18,192 bases of DNA, taken from Cylindrotheca closterium. Its lineage: Eukaryota > Bacillariophyta > Bacillariophyceae > Bacillariales > Bacillariaceae. This document shows positions 10,224 through 17,749 of this stretch, piece after piece. How positions within the stretch are numbered: the stretch's first letter is position 1; every line of letters begins with the position of its first letter. Under the pieces are notes generated by a model. That model was given only the letters and a program-made list of their open reading frames with translations, searched no databases and was not told where the DNA came from. The translations under genes and the position numbers were made by a program. Location: positions 1 to 18,192 of the forward strand of contig CAKOGP040001790.1 of the NCBI GenBank assembly GCA_933822405.4, given 5' to 3'.

Positions 10224-10477
10224 ACAGTCAGATGTCTCGGCCATCTCTCTGTCCCTCTATGTTTTACTCTCCCTCTGTCGACCACAGGACTAGGGAACTG
10301 CAGTCTGTCACAAAGATGGTCGCCACCTTGTACTGCAACACTGTGCCATTGGGACGCTCTCTATTCACTTGGATCAATACGCCAAGGGCATTAGGGCACA
10401 AGAACAATTGGCTTCCCACCTGCTACACAATCATGCCCACCATCACCTTCAAAATACCAAAAAAAAACAAAAAAAAT
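10224..10477 (+). other. LINE copy 2 3' UTR with A-rich tail
   Basis: This non-coding stretch follows the last stop of LINE copy 2. It ends in an A-rich tract at about 10458-10477, interrupted by single C residues. This is the expected 3' end of a target-primed element. No gene is visible on either strand. Confidence 0.6.
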
Positions 10478-10586
10478 ACGCTGCCCTGAGTGGCAAGATC
10501 ATTTCTACATGTGCAAGGGTGCAAAGTAATATCCGATGAGAGCAACTTCCCTGGGATTGGATGCCTCAAACTGGTTCAACAGTACT
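10478..10586. other. Unassigned spacer
   Basis: This is unique sequence between the LINE A-rich tail and the tandem array. I see no coding potential, repeat or recognisable site in it. Confidence 0.5.
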
Positions 10587-10979
10587 CTAGTATAAACGGC
10601 TCCACCAGTATATAAGCATATGTCATCTTGTGACGCCATGCATGAAACCAGCACTGTGTTGTAGAGCCCCTCAATTGCAATCCTATTGCTTCTCCTCTTT
10701 TCTTCTCACTTTGTTTTTTTGTTCCTTTTCCTTTCTTCTTCCTCTCTCCCCTTCTTTTCTCCCTAGGGGATCTAGTATCAACCGCTCCACCAGGATAAAA
10801 GCATATGTCATCTTGCAATGCCATGCATGAAACCAGCACTGTGTTGTAGAGCCCCTTAATTGCAGTCCTATTGCTTCTCCTCTTTTCTTCTCACTTTGTT
10901 TTTTTCTTTCCTTTTCCTTTCTTCTTCCTTTCTCCCCTGCTTTTCTCCCTAGAGGATCTAGTATAAACCGCTCCACCAG
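10587..10979. repeat. Tandem array of ~186-bp pyrimidine-rich units (units 1, 2 and the start of unit 3)
   Basis: Units start at CTAGTAT at 10587, 10772 and 10958, so the period is 185-186 bp. Each full unit holds CGGCTCCACCAG or CCGCTCCACCAG, then GCATATGTCATCTTG, CATGCATGAAACCAGCACTG and TAGAGCCCC. A tract of about 85 bp of nearly pure T/C follows, ending in TCCCTAG. Unit 3 stops after CCACCAG at 10979, where a 430-bp insertion begins; its remainder resumes at 11410. The unit length is close to 62 codons, so long repetitive Lys/Glu/Arg frames appear on the - strand, but nothing suggests that they are genes. The family of this repeat is unknown to me. Confidence 0.85.
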
Positions 10980-11409
10980 CATGAAATAAAAACTGCGTGA
11001 GGAGTTGGTTTTGTGGTGGTGGGGTCTTTAGTGAATTTCTAGCCAATGAGAGTTAGTCGATTCACTAAAGATGAGTCTATTTTTAGTGGTATGAGCCAAT
11101 CACAGCTCTCTATCACTAATGATAGATTTGACTAACTCTCTTCCACACTAAATTTGTACTCTTTAAAGACTTCAAAAGCTCCATACGGCCTTAGCAGTTT
11201 CTCTTTATCTTATCAAACAAATAAGCACCTTGTCTTAAGGACCAAGTCTTGATCTATTCTTCCATATGTAGGGACAGTAGACATTGTTATTGGCTTAGAG
11301 GCGCTTGAACATTATTTCAATACTGCAGGTGGTTCAGACACATAGACTATCACATCAAACATTCATGGATTGTTACCTTGTTCCAAATTTGTCTTAATCC
11401 TTGCTAATG
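10980..11409. mobile_element. 430-bp fold-back insertion (MITE-like), splitting repeat unit 3
   Basis: The segment interrupts a repeat unit exactly. CCAG occurs on the left (10976-10979) and again on the right (11410-11413), and removing one CCAG plus the insert restores the unit. CCAG is therefore a candidate 4-bp target-site duplication. The insert starts CAT and ends ATG, so only very short terminal inversion is seen. Inside are perfect inverted arms TCTTTAGTGAAT (11025-11036) with ATTCACTAAAGA (11060-11071), and GAGAGTTAGTC (11048-11058) with GACTAACTCTC (11130-11140), plus an imperfect pair about 11076-11088/11113-11125. No coding region is visible. It could be a non-autonomous DNA transposon; the family is unknown. 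Confidence 0.6.
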
Positions 11410-11525
11410 CCAGGATAAAAGCATATGTCATCTTCTGACGCCATGCATGAAACCAGCACTGTATTGTAGAGCCCCTCAATTGCAATCCTGTTGCTTCTCC
11501 TCTTTTCTTCTCACTTTGTTTTGCA
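11410..11525. repeat. Remainder of repeat unit 3, truncated at copia copy B
   Basis: This continues the ~186-bp unit after the 430-bp insertion, from CCAGGATAAAAGCATATG through the T/C tract start CTCACTTTGTTTT. It stops where copia-derived sequence begins at about 11526. Internal sequence is close to units 1 and 2 with a few substitutions. Confidence 0.8.
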
Positions 11526-13219
11526 GCAGCCCAAGCTTCAACACGCTGGATTACTTGATTGGTAATGGGTAGTACAACAACCTTGGGTCGGGAAATCATC
11601 TTCTTAGTATTGAGGTTGAGCACTCGGTGCCCAGTACGTTGTCCCTTTGTAGGTTCAATGTAAATTGCTTCGATACTTCAGGTTTCCATCGAATTGTTGG
11701 AATCTGTCCCAATTGCATGAACATATTGTCCAAGTTCAGCAACCATGTCACTCTTGTAGTTGATATTGACATTATCAATGAGTTGCGGCGGACTGAAATG
11801 TGATGAGATACTGTCTTTCTGGGGAAATACATTCAATAGCTCGGCGGCTCAACGTCCAAGACATTCAGTGATCACTTTTGGAACCACTTTGTAGGGTAAT
11901 CGTGCAAGAGCTACTCTGACTCTTTCTTTCAGCGTCCTATTGTTTCGCTCAGCGGTAGGCTCGTGGTCTCCAGCTGCAGTCAGGTCAATAGTAACACCCA
12001 TATCGTCTAGCACATCATCCGTGAGAGGAATGAACGCCCAATCACACTTGATGATCTTGACTTGAAAGCCTGCCTTGTTGTAGTGGCGGAATATCTTATC
12101 CAATGCTTCAAATACAGGGTCAGTCTTCAGGATCTGCACAGGAATACATGAGCAATAACGCACAGTGGTATCAATGCAGGTGAGAAACTTAGCATTCTCG
12201 ATCTCCATGTGATCAATACAGACAGTAGTAGATCGATTGTGCTGATATAATTCCTCTGGTGGACTGAAGAAGTCGTCGTACCTCTTCTTTGGAGTTGGTC
12301 TTGTTGACTTGCCTTTCAATGTAGAGGCGTCAGGTCCAAAGATTGCTTTGGCATGATTGATTGCTTCTTTGGTGATAGGATAGTTCTTGATGAGACTAGA
12401 TCGGATTGCATACTTCAGACTTTTGGTGCTTGGAGCATTGAGTATGTGCATTGCACTTCTTGCCTCCATCGCAGCCTTGACTTGTCTTGGAGTGAATCCT
12501 TCCTTGTTCTTTTGAACGGTTGCCATCTTGGAGGTCATCTCAAGTCCACCATATCCATTCTGTTTGTTTGAAGAAAGTTTGAAATGGGGTTGATTATTTA
12601 GGTTGCTTAACTGGCGACGGTACATCACACTTGTCTCTTTGGCACCTGGTTTGACATTCGCTCCAAGTTGCTCCAACACATACACACCCTTACGATTCAC
12701 AAATCGCATCTTTTGGTTTCCATCACAATGCACAATAAAAGCATTGTCAGCATCAGTATCCATAGTAATGCGGTATCCCACAGCCATCATCTTGCGCATA
12801 GCAAGTACATTGGCAATTCCATCTTCATCGTGGTAGACTGGAGGTGGAAATCTTCCTAGAAAACCTTCTTTGTCGACAACTCTGCTACCCACGTTAGTGT
12901 GCATGTCAAGTTCCTTCTCAGCATGACAGAGTCCATGCATAAGCTCACCATTACAAATGGTGGTGTTTGTACAACCACCGTCCATGATGACATGATCGTA
13001 AAACCCAAATGGATCTCTTTCCTTTCTGCGGCTTTGAATAAACTGCAGACCTCGATCTGCTTCAGTAGCAAGATCAGGCAAATCTTCATCTTCACTAGCA
13101 TAGTGCCAGCCGACTTGAAGTTTGACATTTGTTGTACCAGCAGGACATGGAATAAGATAGACATCATTGCCATTCTCATCCTTTCCCTTGATAGCGCATC
13201 GTGAAAGACATTTGATATA
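11526..13219 (-). pseudogene. Copia copy B pol: protease and integrase (truncated before RT)
   Basis: One frame opens at 13219 after a TGA. The 410-codon uninterrupted part is 13081-11849. Retropepsin site: VIMDGGCTNT at 12970-12990, with Asp-Gly-Gly where the family (and copy A in this window) has Asp-Ser-Gly. The integrase core follows with VCIDHMEIE (Asp), IKCDWAF (Asp) and GDHEPTAERNNRTLKER (Glu), residues 290, 347 and 378 of the uninterrupted part. After TGA at 11849-11851 the same frame continues (ELLNVFPQKDS), has another TGA near 11683, and carries on through GHRVLNLNTKKM and PITNQVIQRVEAW to the repeat junction at 11526. This product would process Gag-Pol and insert cDNA. The stops, the altered protease site and the missing RT make it a pseudogene. 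Confidence 0.85.
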
Positions 13220-13251
13220 TCAAAATATCCAGTTTTCACAGCTTGCGGAGT

Positions 13252-13797
13252 TCAAGCTTGAGTTGCATCGAATCCTTGGCGCACTTGAGCACCACTGAAG
13301 CCTTGTCGGCTGAGTTGCATTCCACTGAACGCAATCTCACCGTTAGCATTCATAGAGTAAGGGACAGTAACAGTTCCGCCACCTTGAGTTGGAATCTGCA
13401 TGAGCTGCATTCCAGAAGGAACTTCCATCATTTGATTACCTGTAGTACCAGCAAGTCGCAAAGGTGTGTTAACGCTTCCCGCAACACTTGATGCTCCACT
13501 TGTGGACGCTGAAGCTCCAGGAACTATAGCTGGGACCGTAGCTGGGACAGTTGCTCCAATCTGATTAAGATTGAGCTTCTTCTTATAATCAACATATTGA
13601 TCCTGATTCTTCCATTCCATCTTTGGTAACAGTCTGTCTGGGCATTTTGGAGACATATGGTCTTCGTTGCCACATACATAACATGCTGCCTTCTTTCCAT
13701 CCTTTGGTTTCCCCTTTCCTTTTCCTTTGCCTTTACCTTTATTAGGTTGGTCTTTTCCTTGGCAGAGGTTCACTCCCGGATTTTTACTCACTTCCAT
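13252..13797 (-). pseudogene. Copia copy B gag, C-terminal part with CCHC zinc knuckle
   Basis: The 181-codon frame starts at an ATG (13797) just inside the junction with the Penelope-like element, so the N-terminal capsid part is missing. Residues ~20-35 are a Lys/Gly run (GKGKGKGKGK), followed by the zinc knuckle CYVCGNEDHMSPKC (C-x2-C-x4-H-x4-C), which binds genomic RNA during packaging. The rest is Pro/Val/Ser/Thr- and Gln/Met-rich low-complexity sequence. The frame ends at TGA (13252-13254) but resumes in the same frame (TPQAVKTGYFDISNV). Pol lies in a different frame from about 13219, so either a frameshift or decay separates them. Confidence 0.8.
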
Positions 13798-13805
13798 TTG
13801 AATTT

Positions 13806-14076
13806 TCTTGTGAGGGTAAAATAGAATCTAATGGAGTTATCCAAGAAAAGGCCGGTCTTGACCAAAGCTATTGAAGAGAAAGTAGCTTTCGCCCAGGCTT
13901 CATCAGCGGCAAGACAAGTGGGCAAAAGGCAAGAGTTTTGGACTTTTTGTTGGCGATTCAAAAAGCAAGCAAGCCGGCATGGTTGTTTCGACGGTTGTAG
14001 CTATCATCCTCGGTCCTCAAGTGAAGATTTGGTATATTCATGTAGGTGAAACGCAAGGTTCAAATTTGTGCAAACG
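13806..14076 (-). repeat. PLE pLTR, 3' copy (R1)
   Basis: About 271 bp from TCTTGTGAGGG (13806) to GTGCAAACGC on the + strand. It is roughly 97% identical to the repeat at 17465-17749: a handful of substitutions, one 1-bp indel, and a 16-bp stretch missing here near 14063. The hammerhead motif lies at 13855-13915. The repeat begins just after the RT stop in element orientation and ends at the copia gag junction. Confidence 0.9.
13855..13915 (-). ncRNA. Type I hammerhead ribozyme, 3' pLTR copy
   Basis: Read on the - strand. Stem I 5' side GTCTTG-CCG (13915-13907) is followed by the core CTGATGA (13906-13900), a 9-nt stem II segment AGCCTGGGC (13899-13891), and core GAAA (13890-13887). Stem III GCTA follows with an 11-12-nt loop and returns as TAGCT. 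The cleavage triplet CTT comes next (H17 at 13865), then the stem I 3' side TGG-T-CAAGAC (13864-13855) with one bulged T. Stem I has nine pairs and stem III five (including A15.1-U16.1). Stem II is weak, only two G-C pairs around CTGG plus an unpaired A. The predicted cut lies between 13865 and 13864. Cleavage activity is not shown by sequence alone. Confidence 0.75.
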
Positions 14077-14088
14077 CCTGTATGGTCA

Positions 14089-16047
14089 TCAGTTTGGCTC
14101 TGTACTTGGCGTATGATCCAAGAGTTCATCTTGGATGGTTGAAACTGTTTGGGCAGTAAGACATTTTGATTTGACATGACTTGGGAAGAGTAAGTTCTTC
14201 AAGTTGGGTGGTCTGCTGTATGCAACAATGAGGCGTTCAATGCCATTCCGGTTGCGATTGTGAGGATTCCGTATGTTGTACGGGTAATCTTCAAATTCAG
14301 TCTTTGGTACAAGTGGGAGGGGCGTTTGGATGAAGAGGCCTTCCCATGTCACACGGTTGGTGCTGAGGCAACTCAATTCAAAATTGCACGCTCTGCCAAA
14401 GGTCTTTGACCGAGAGATAGGGCAAAGGACTTGTGTATGGAAGGCGTCTTGAATGGTTTTTCGAGATGGGTCGCGCGAGTGGAATGGAAGGTGTAGGAAG
14501 CAGAGATGGTCCGTTGAAGAAGGGGTGACAGGTTCTTTGCGGGGCTTAGAGAACTGTTGAAGGGCTGTCTCAAAGGCAGAGTTAAGGAACTTCAGTTTGT
14601 AGCCTCTTGCAAAGAAGTGAGAATGGAACTTAGCAAGAGATTGTTTCTTGTCGATATCTCTGGAAGTGAGTTGCAAAATGCAAAAGATTCCTCCAGTGAC
14701 AAGCCCAAGTAGCACTGAAGAGGTGTGGGCGGAGTTAGGAGGGATGAAGAGATGGAGGTTCAGTGGTTTTTCATATAGTTTGGTGTTAATATGAAAGGGC
14801 TCAACAGTAAGAGTAAGGTCAAGGAAGTTGACAGTCTTCAGAAGGGTAGAAAAGTACCAATTGAGAGTGCAAAAGTTGCCTTGACATTCTTGAAACTCGT
14901 CCTATTGTTGGCGATCCACGGCTGGATCTGGGTGGTGAATCCAAATGCCAAATTGGTCGTCAATGTATCGGCGGAGGTAGTGTAGAGATGATCCAAAACA
15001 TTGAAGTAGATCAATCTCAAAAATACCATAGTACAACATGGCAAAGGAGGGTGCAGGTGGTGTGCCCATTGCAGTTCCGTCTGTTTGGAGCCAGTAGGTG
15101 TCTCCAAAGCGGAAACAGTTCCTTTTCATGATTATTTCAAGGGCAACCAGAATTGGGTCGGCTGAGACGTTGTCACAGAGAGGGGAAGTTGTCAAGAAGT
15201 TGCGGATACGAAGAAAGGCGTCTTCAAGGTTGATGCTGGGGTTCATTGCCACTACATCACCAGTGAAGAGGCTCATGCAAGAGAAGTCAGTTCCATGCAT
15301 GTTGTCCAAATCATTTTTTAGTTGGAATGAGCTGAAAAGGTAGGTAGGAAGTTTCTTAACAAGGGGCTGAAGTTGTTGGTCTAGCCATTTGCCAAGGCCA
15401 TAGAGCAAGCTTCCAGAGACGGAAATGATTGGGCGTGTCTTCCAAGGACTCTTGTGAATCTTTGCAAGGACGTAGAAGTATGCATAGGGGTCCGTCACAG
15501 ACTCAAGAGATCTCCGAAGATATGTCATGTCCATTTCGCTGTTGGGATAGGAGTTCTCGGTGAGGAATTTCTTGAGAAGGTGTCTCGTTTCAGAGGTGAA
15601 GTTGTCAGCTTCTTCCTGAGAAAGTTGTTGATAGGGCCGGGTGAGAAGATGATCAGTAAGACAGCGGCGCAAGTAGACTTCTTGTTCCAAAATCACTGGT
15701 CCTAGATTCTTATCAGAGTTGAGGACGAGTAGATCAGGGTGATGGCGGAGGGTGGAGAGGAGACGGTGCTGGATGGGAGTGAGGTTTGAACAGACTGTTC
15801 GGCGACGGAACGGTGGCTTCAGTTTTTTGCTAAAGGAGTCAATTCGGGCCTGAATCTCACGATTGATAATTTGGTCATTGAGAATATAAAGCTGTTTTGG
15901 AGTCCACTTGGACTCTTTGCCAGCAAAGTAACACTTTGTTTGAAGATCTTTCGCAAAACAATCCAGGGATGTAGAAAAGCGGCTCTGGCTGGTGGTGAAT
16001 TCTGGACGGGGACAGAATTTCAAGCCCAGGCCGAGAAGAGATTGCAT
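14089..16047 (-). pseudogene. Penelope-like reverse transcriptase (one in-frame TAG)
   Basis: The frame is open from 16128 to the stop at 14089, except for TAG at 14902-14904. The first ATG is 16047, giving 652 codons. Residues numbered from that ATG: LGLKFCPRP near 10; SDKNLGPVIL (111), the N-terminal RT motif of PLEs; YVLAKIHKSPWKTRPIIS (193-210); motif A GDVVAMNPSI with Asp 264; motif B QTDGTAMGTPPAPSFAML (321-338); motif C YIDD (361-364). The TAG comes about 18 codons after YIDD. The same frame then continues into VNFLDLTL, LYEKPLN, GGIFCILQL and, near the end, IERLIVAYSRPPNLKNLL, the PLE thumb region. No GIY-YIG domain follows. The enzyme would copy element RNA. Apart from one stop it looks complete. 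Confidence 0.85.
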
Positions 16048-16223
16048 GAAAGGAGGTGGGCTTTTTGTTGTACACAAGTTGTGGCAAGCAGCATTGGAAA
16101 GGCGAGATTCAAGAGTAACAATTGGAAGTTATAAAATATGATTATGTAAGGTTACTCGGTGGGATTGTGATGCGTCCGCAAAGAGGCCGTAGCGTGATAT
16201 CATAGTTGATCGCAACTGTTGGT

Positions 16224-17447
16224 CTATCTTCTGCTGTTGTTTCGAGATGGCTTGTTTTTCTGCAATGTTTTCTTTCTGGAGGTGGATTTTCGTTTGGAGG
16301 AATCTGCGACGACAGCGTCGGCTTTTGCAACAGTTTTTAGCTGTTGTTTGCCGGAGTTGGAAGCAGATGGTTGACGGTTGGGTGTGCTCTTTTTCTTTTT
16401 GATCGAGGCGCCGGGTCGAGTGGCCCCTCTGACATCGTTTTTTACCATAGAGCGTTGGATTGTCTGGAGTTGTTGTTCCAGTTTCTTTGTTTTCTCACAA
16501 ATCTGGTCGTTGACACGTTGGTTGATTATGTCTTGGACTGTTTGAGGATTGGTAAGGTCTAGGTCTGCAATGGCCATTGCAGTAGTGGCAGTAGAAGTTT
16601 CTGCGCGAGCTAAAGCAATGAACTTCTTCATCAACTCGGTGTTGGCAATGGTAGAAGTTTGTTTCTCAAAAGTGTCCCAGCTGTCAACAAAGAGGGCTTG
16701 AAAGATATGTTGAAAGACAACGACAGTTGGCGATGTTGCTGTCACAGCGTACATGATGCGATCAGCTTCGTAGCGGTAGGCAGTTGTTCCGGTTTCGGCT
16801 GGTGTGTGGGCATGAGCAAGTGCAAAAATGCAGTCATAGACAGCATTTACATTTGAAAATTCGGAATGTTTGAGAAAAGGGGGTGTTTGAGCATCAGCAG
16901 TGTCGAAGATAAATTGATAGATATCGCAACTTTTGGTTTCACTGAGGTCTGGATCACCGATGGCAAGTGTGATTGCAATAACAACAACACTGCGGGCAAT
17001 GCAGTGCTGGATTGCTTTTTGGACTGAGGCAATTTCAAGTTTAACAAGCTTTTTGAGCTCATCACAAATAGTAGTTTGCATAAGACCAACGGCTGTGTTG
17101 CAAGCGTGTTCCACTTTATCGACGTCTGCTTTGCTCTCTTCGAGAAGTCGAGCAGAGGAATGTAGTTGAAACTTGAATTTGGTGGAACGTGGCACATAAT
17201 CGTCTTGGTTCAGAGTGATTTGGCGATCGTTCAGATTTTTGAGATTCTTCTTGAGTTTGATAAATTCAGTGAAGAGTTCTCGAAAGTAGGTTCGTTGCAA
17301 TTCTTGGAGCGATCCATTGGCAGTCAGCGCGGTGATGGCAACACATTCAACAGCTTCGCTAGGGGTGGTAAGCAAAGTTGGTTGTAGTGTTTTGTCCGTT
17401 GCAAATTGGGCGCGTTTGTTGGTAGAGAGAGTGCCGGTCGCAGTCAT
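16224..17447 (-). CDS. PLE ORF1, putative RNA-binding/structural protein
   Basis: An uninterrupted 407-codon frame begins at an ATG 17 bp inside the 5' pLTR and ends about 95 bp before the RT frame opens, in a different frame. I recognise no named domain. Residues ~60-110 include YVPRSTKFKFQL. Residues ~95-310 look largely helical, with Ala/Thr-rich stretches. A short heptad-like segment near 310-340 (KTKKLEQQLQTIQ) could form a coiled coil. From ~349 to the end the chain is Lys/Arg/Ser-rich (IKKKKS, SSKRKS, RKKTLQKNK), as in nucleic-acid-binding or nuclear-targeting tails. Its place upstream of RT in the same orientation suggests an ORF1/Gag-like role, as in multi-ORF Athena-type PLEs; this is inference. 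It is the only large undamaged frame in the window. Confidence 0.7.
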   Translation of the reverse strand: MTATGTLSTNKRAQFATDKTLQPTLLTTPSEAVECVAITALTANGSLQELQRTYFRELFTEFIKLKKNLKNLNDRQITLNQDDYVPRSTKFKFQLHSSARLLEESKADVDKVEHACNTAVGLMQTTICDELKKLVKLEIASVQKAIQHCIARSVVVIAITLAIGDPDLSETKSCDIYQFIFDTADAQTPPFLKHSEFSNVNAVYDCIFALAHAHTPAETGTTAYRYEADRIMYAVTATSPTVVVFQHIFQALFVDSWDTFEKQTSTIANTELMKKFIALARAETSTATTAMAIADLDLTNPQTVQDIINQRVNDQICEKTKKLEQQLQTIQRSMVKNDVRGATRPGASIKKKKSTPNRQPSASNSGKQQLKTVAKADAVVADSSKRKSTSRKKTLQKNKPSRNNSRR

Positions 17448-17464
17448 TATTGATTGAAAGTAAA

Positions 17465-17749
17465 TCTTGTGAGGGTAAAATAGAATCTAATGAAGTTATC
17501 CAAGAAAAGGCCGGTCTTGACCAAAGCTATTGAAGAGAAAGTAGCTTTCGTCAAGGCTTCATCAGCGGCAAGACAAGTGGGCAAAAGGCAAGAGTTTTGG
17601 ACTTTTTGTGGCGATTCAAAAAGCAAGCAAGCCGGCATGGTTGTTTCGACGGTTGTAGCTATCATCCTCGGTCCTTAAGTGAATATTTGGTATATTCATG
17701 TAGGTGAAACGCAAGGTTCAATTAAGGGAGGCATCAAATTCGTGCAAAC
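17465..17749 (-). repeat. PLE pLTR, 5' copy (R2)
   Basis: About 285 bp matching 13806-14076, from TCTTGTGAGGG (17465) to CGTGCAAAC. It has a 16-bp segment (about 17720-17735) that the other copy lacks. In element orientation it precedes ORF1 by 17 bp, so any promoter and 5' UTR must lie mainly within it. It abuts copia copy A at about 17750. Confidence 0.9.
17514..17574 (-). ncRNA. Type I hammerhead ribozyme, 5' pLTR copy
   Basis: Same architecture as the motif at 13855-13915: stem I 5' side GTCTTG-CCG (17574-17566), CTGATGA, a stem II segment AGCCTTGAC, GAAA, GCTA/TAGC stem III with T16.1, then H17 at 17524 and stem I 3' side TGG-T-CAAGAC (17523-17514). Both strands of stems I and III and all core positions are identical to the other copy. 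The two differences fall in stem II, where only one pair can form here. Predicted cut between 17524 and 17523. Confidence 0.72.

Larger units (their letters stand above)
3800..10477 (+). mobile_element. LINE-type retrotransposon, copy 2 (near full length, inactivated)
   Basis: The domains lie in the order expected of an APE-endonuclease LINE carrying RNase H: coiled-coil N-terminus, endonuclease, RT, RNase H-like, CxxC zinc motif, C-terminal extension, then an A-rich 3' tail at about 10458-10477. About 6.7 kb is consistent with a full-length LINE. The frame changes at about 5795, 5960, 6650, 7197, 9078 and 9618, and TAG codons lie at 6122-6124 and 9948-9950. The 5' limit is approximate. I could not identify a target-site duplication. 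Confidence 0.85.
11526..13800 (-). mobile_element. Ty1/copia retrotransposon, copy B (gag C-terminus to end of integrase)
   Basis: On the - strand, gag (zinc knuckle), protease and integrase follow in the Ty1/copia order (integrase before RT). The element is cut at the gag side by the Penelope-like element (boundary about 13800-13806). At the other end it is cut by the 186-bp repeat array (about 11526), before any RT, RNase H or LTR. The integrase style with a GDHEPTAER core resembles the CoDi copia elements of diatoms from general knowledge; I have not tested this by search. Confidence 0.85.
13806..17749 (-). mobile_element. Penelope-like element (PLE) with pLTRs and hammerhead ribozymes
   Basis: The layout on the - strand is: direct repeat (17749-17465), ORF1 (17447-16224), PLE-type RT (16047-14089), direct repeat (14076-13806). 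Repeats in the same orientation at both ends are the pseudo-LTR arrangement known for Penelope-like elements, and hammerhead ribozymes in these repeats are also a known PLE trait. ORF1 starts 17 bp inside one repeat and the RT stop lies about 12 bp from the other, so the unit is compact. No GIY-YIG nuclease follows the RT, which suggests an endonuclease-deficient PLE. The element sits between two partial copia copies of one family in the same orientation. Confidence 0.85.

Noticed and set aside
10576..10982. Lys/Glu/Arg-rich - strand frames across the 186-bp array.
   Set aside because: They are the translation of a T/C tract with a period near 62 codons; there is no domain and no sensible start.
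11420..11460. CTGACGC followed by GAAAC in the third repeat unit, reminiscent of a hammerhead core.
   Set aside because: The core needs CTGANGA; the other units read differently at this point and no stems I or III can be formed.
13831..14049. A + strand open frame of 60-70 codons present in both pLTRs (also 17490-17678).
   Set aside because: It is antisense to the element, lies over the hammerhead, and a 1-bp indel between copies changes its end. It is a shadow of a repeated non-coding sequence.
16142..16330. A 62-codon frame bridging PLE ORF1 and RT.
   Set aside because: It overlaps the basic tail of ORF1 in another frame and is in a different frame from RT. No slippery site is evident, so it is probably chance.
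17718..17732. TTAAGGG near the PLE 5' boundary as a possible telomeric repeat remnant.
   Set aside because: It occurs once, is not TTAGGG or TTTAGGG, and has no tandem neighbour.
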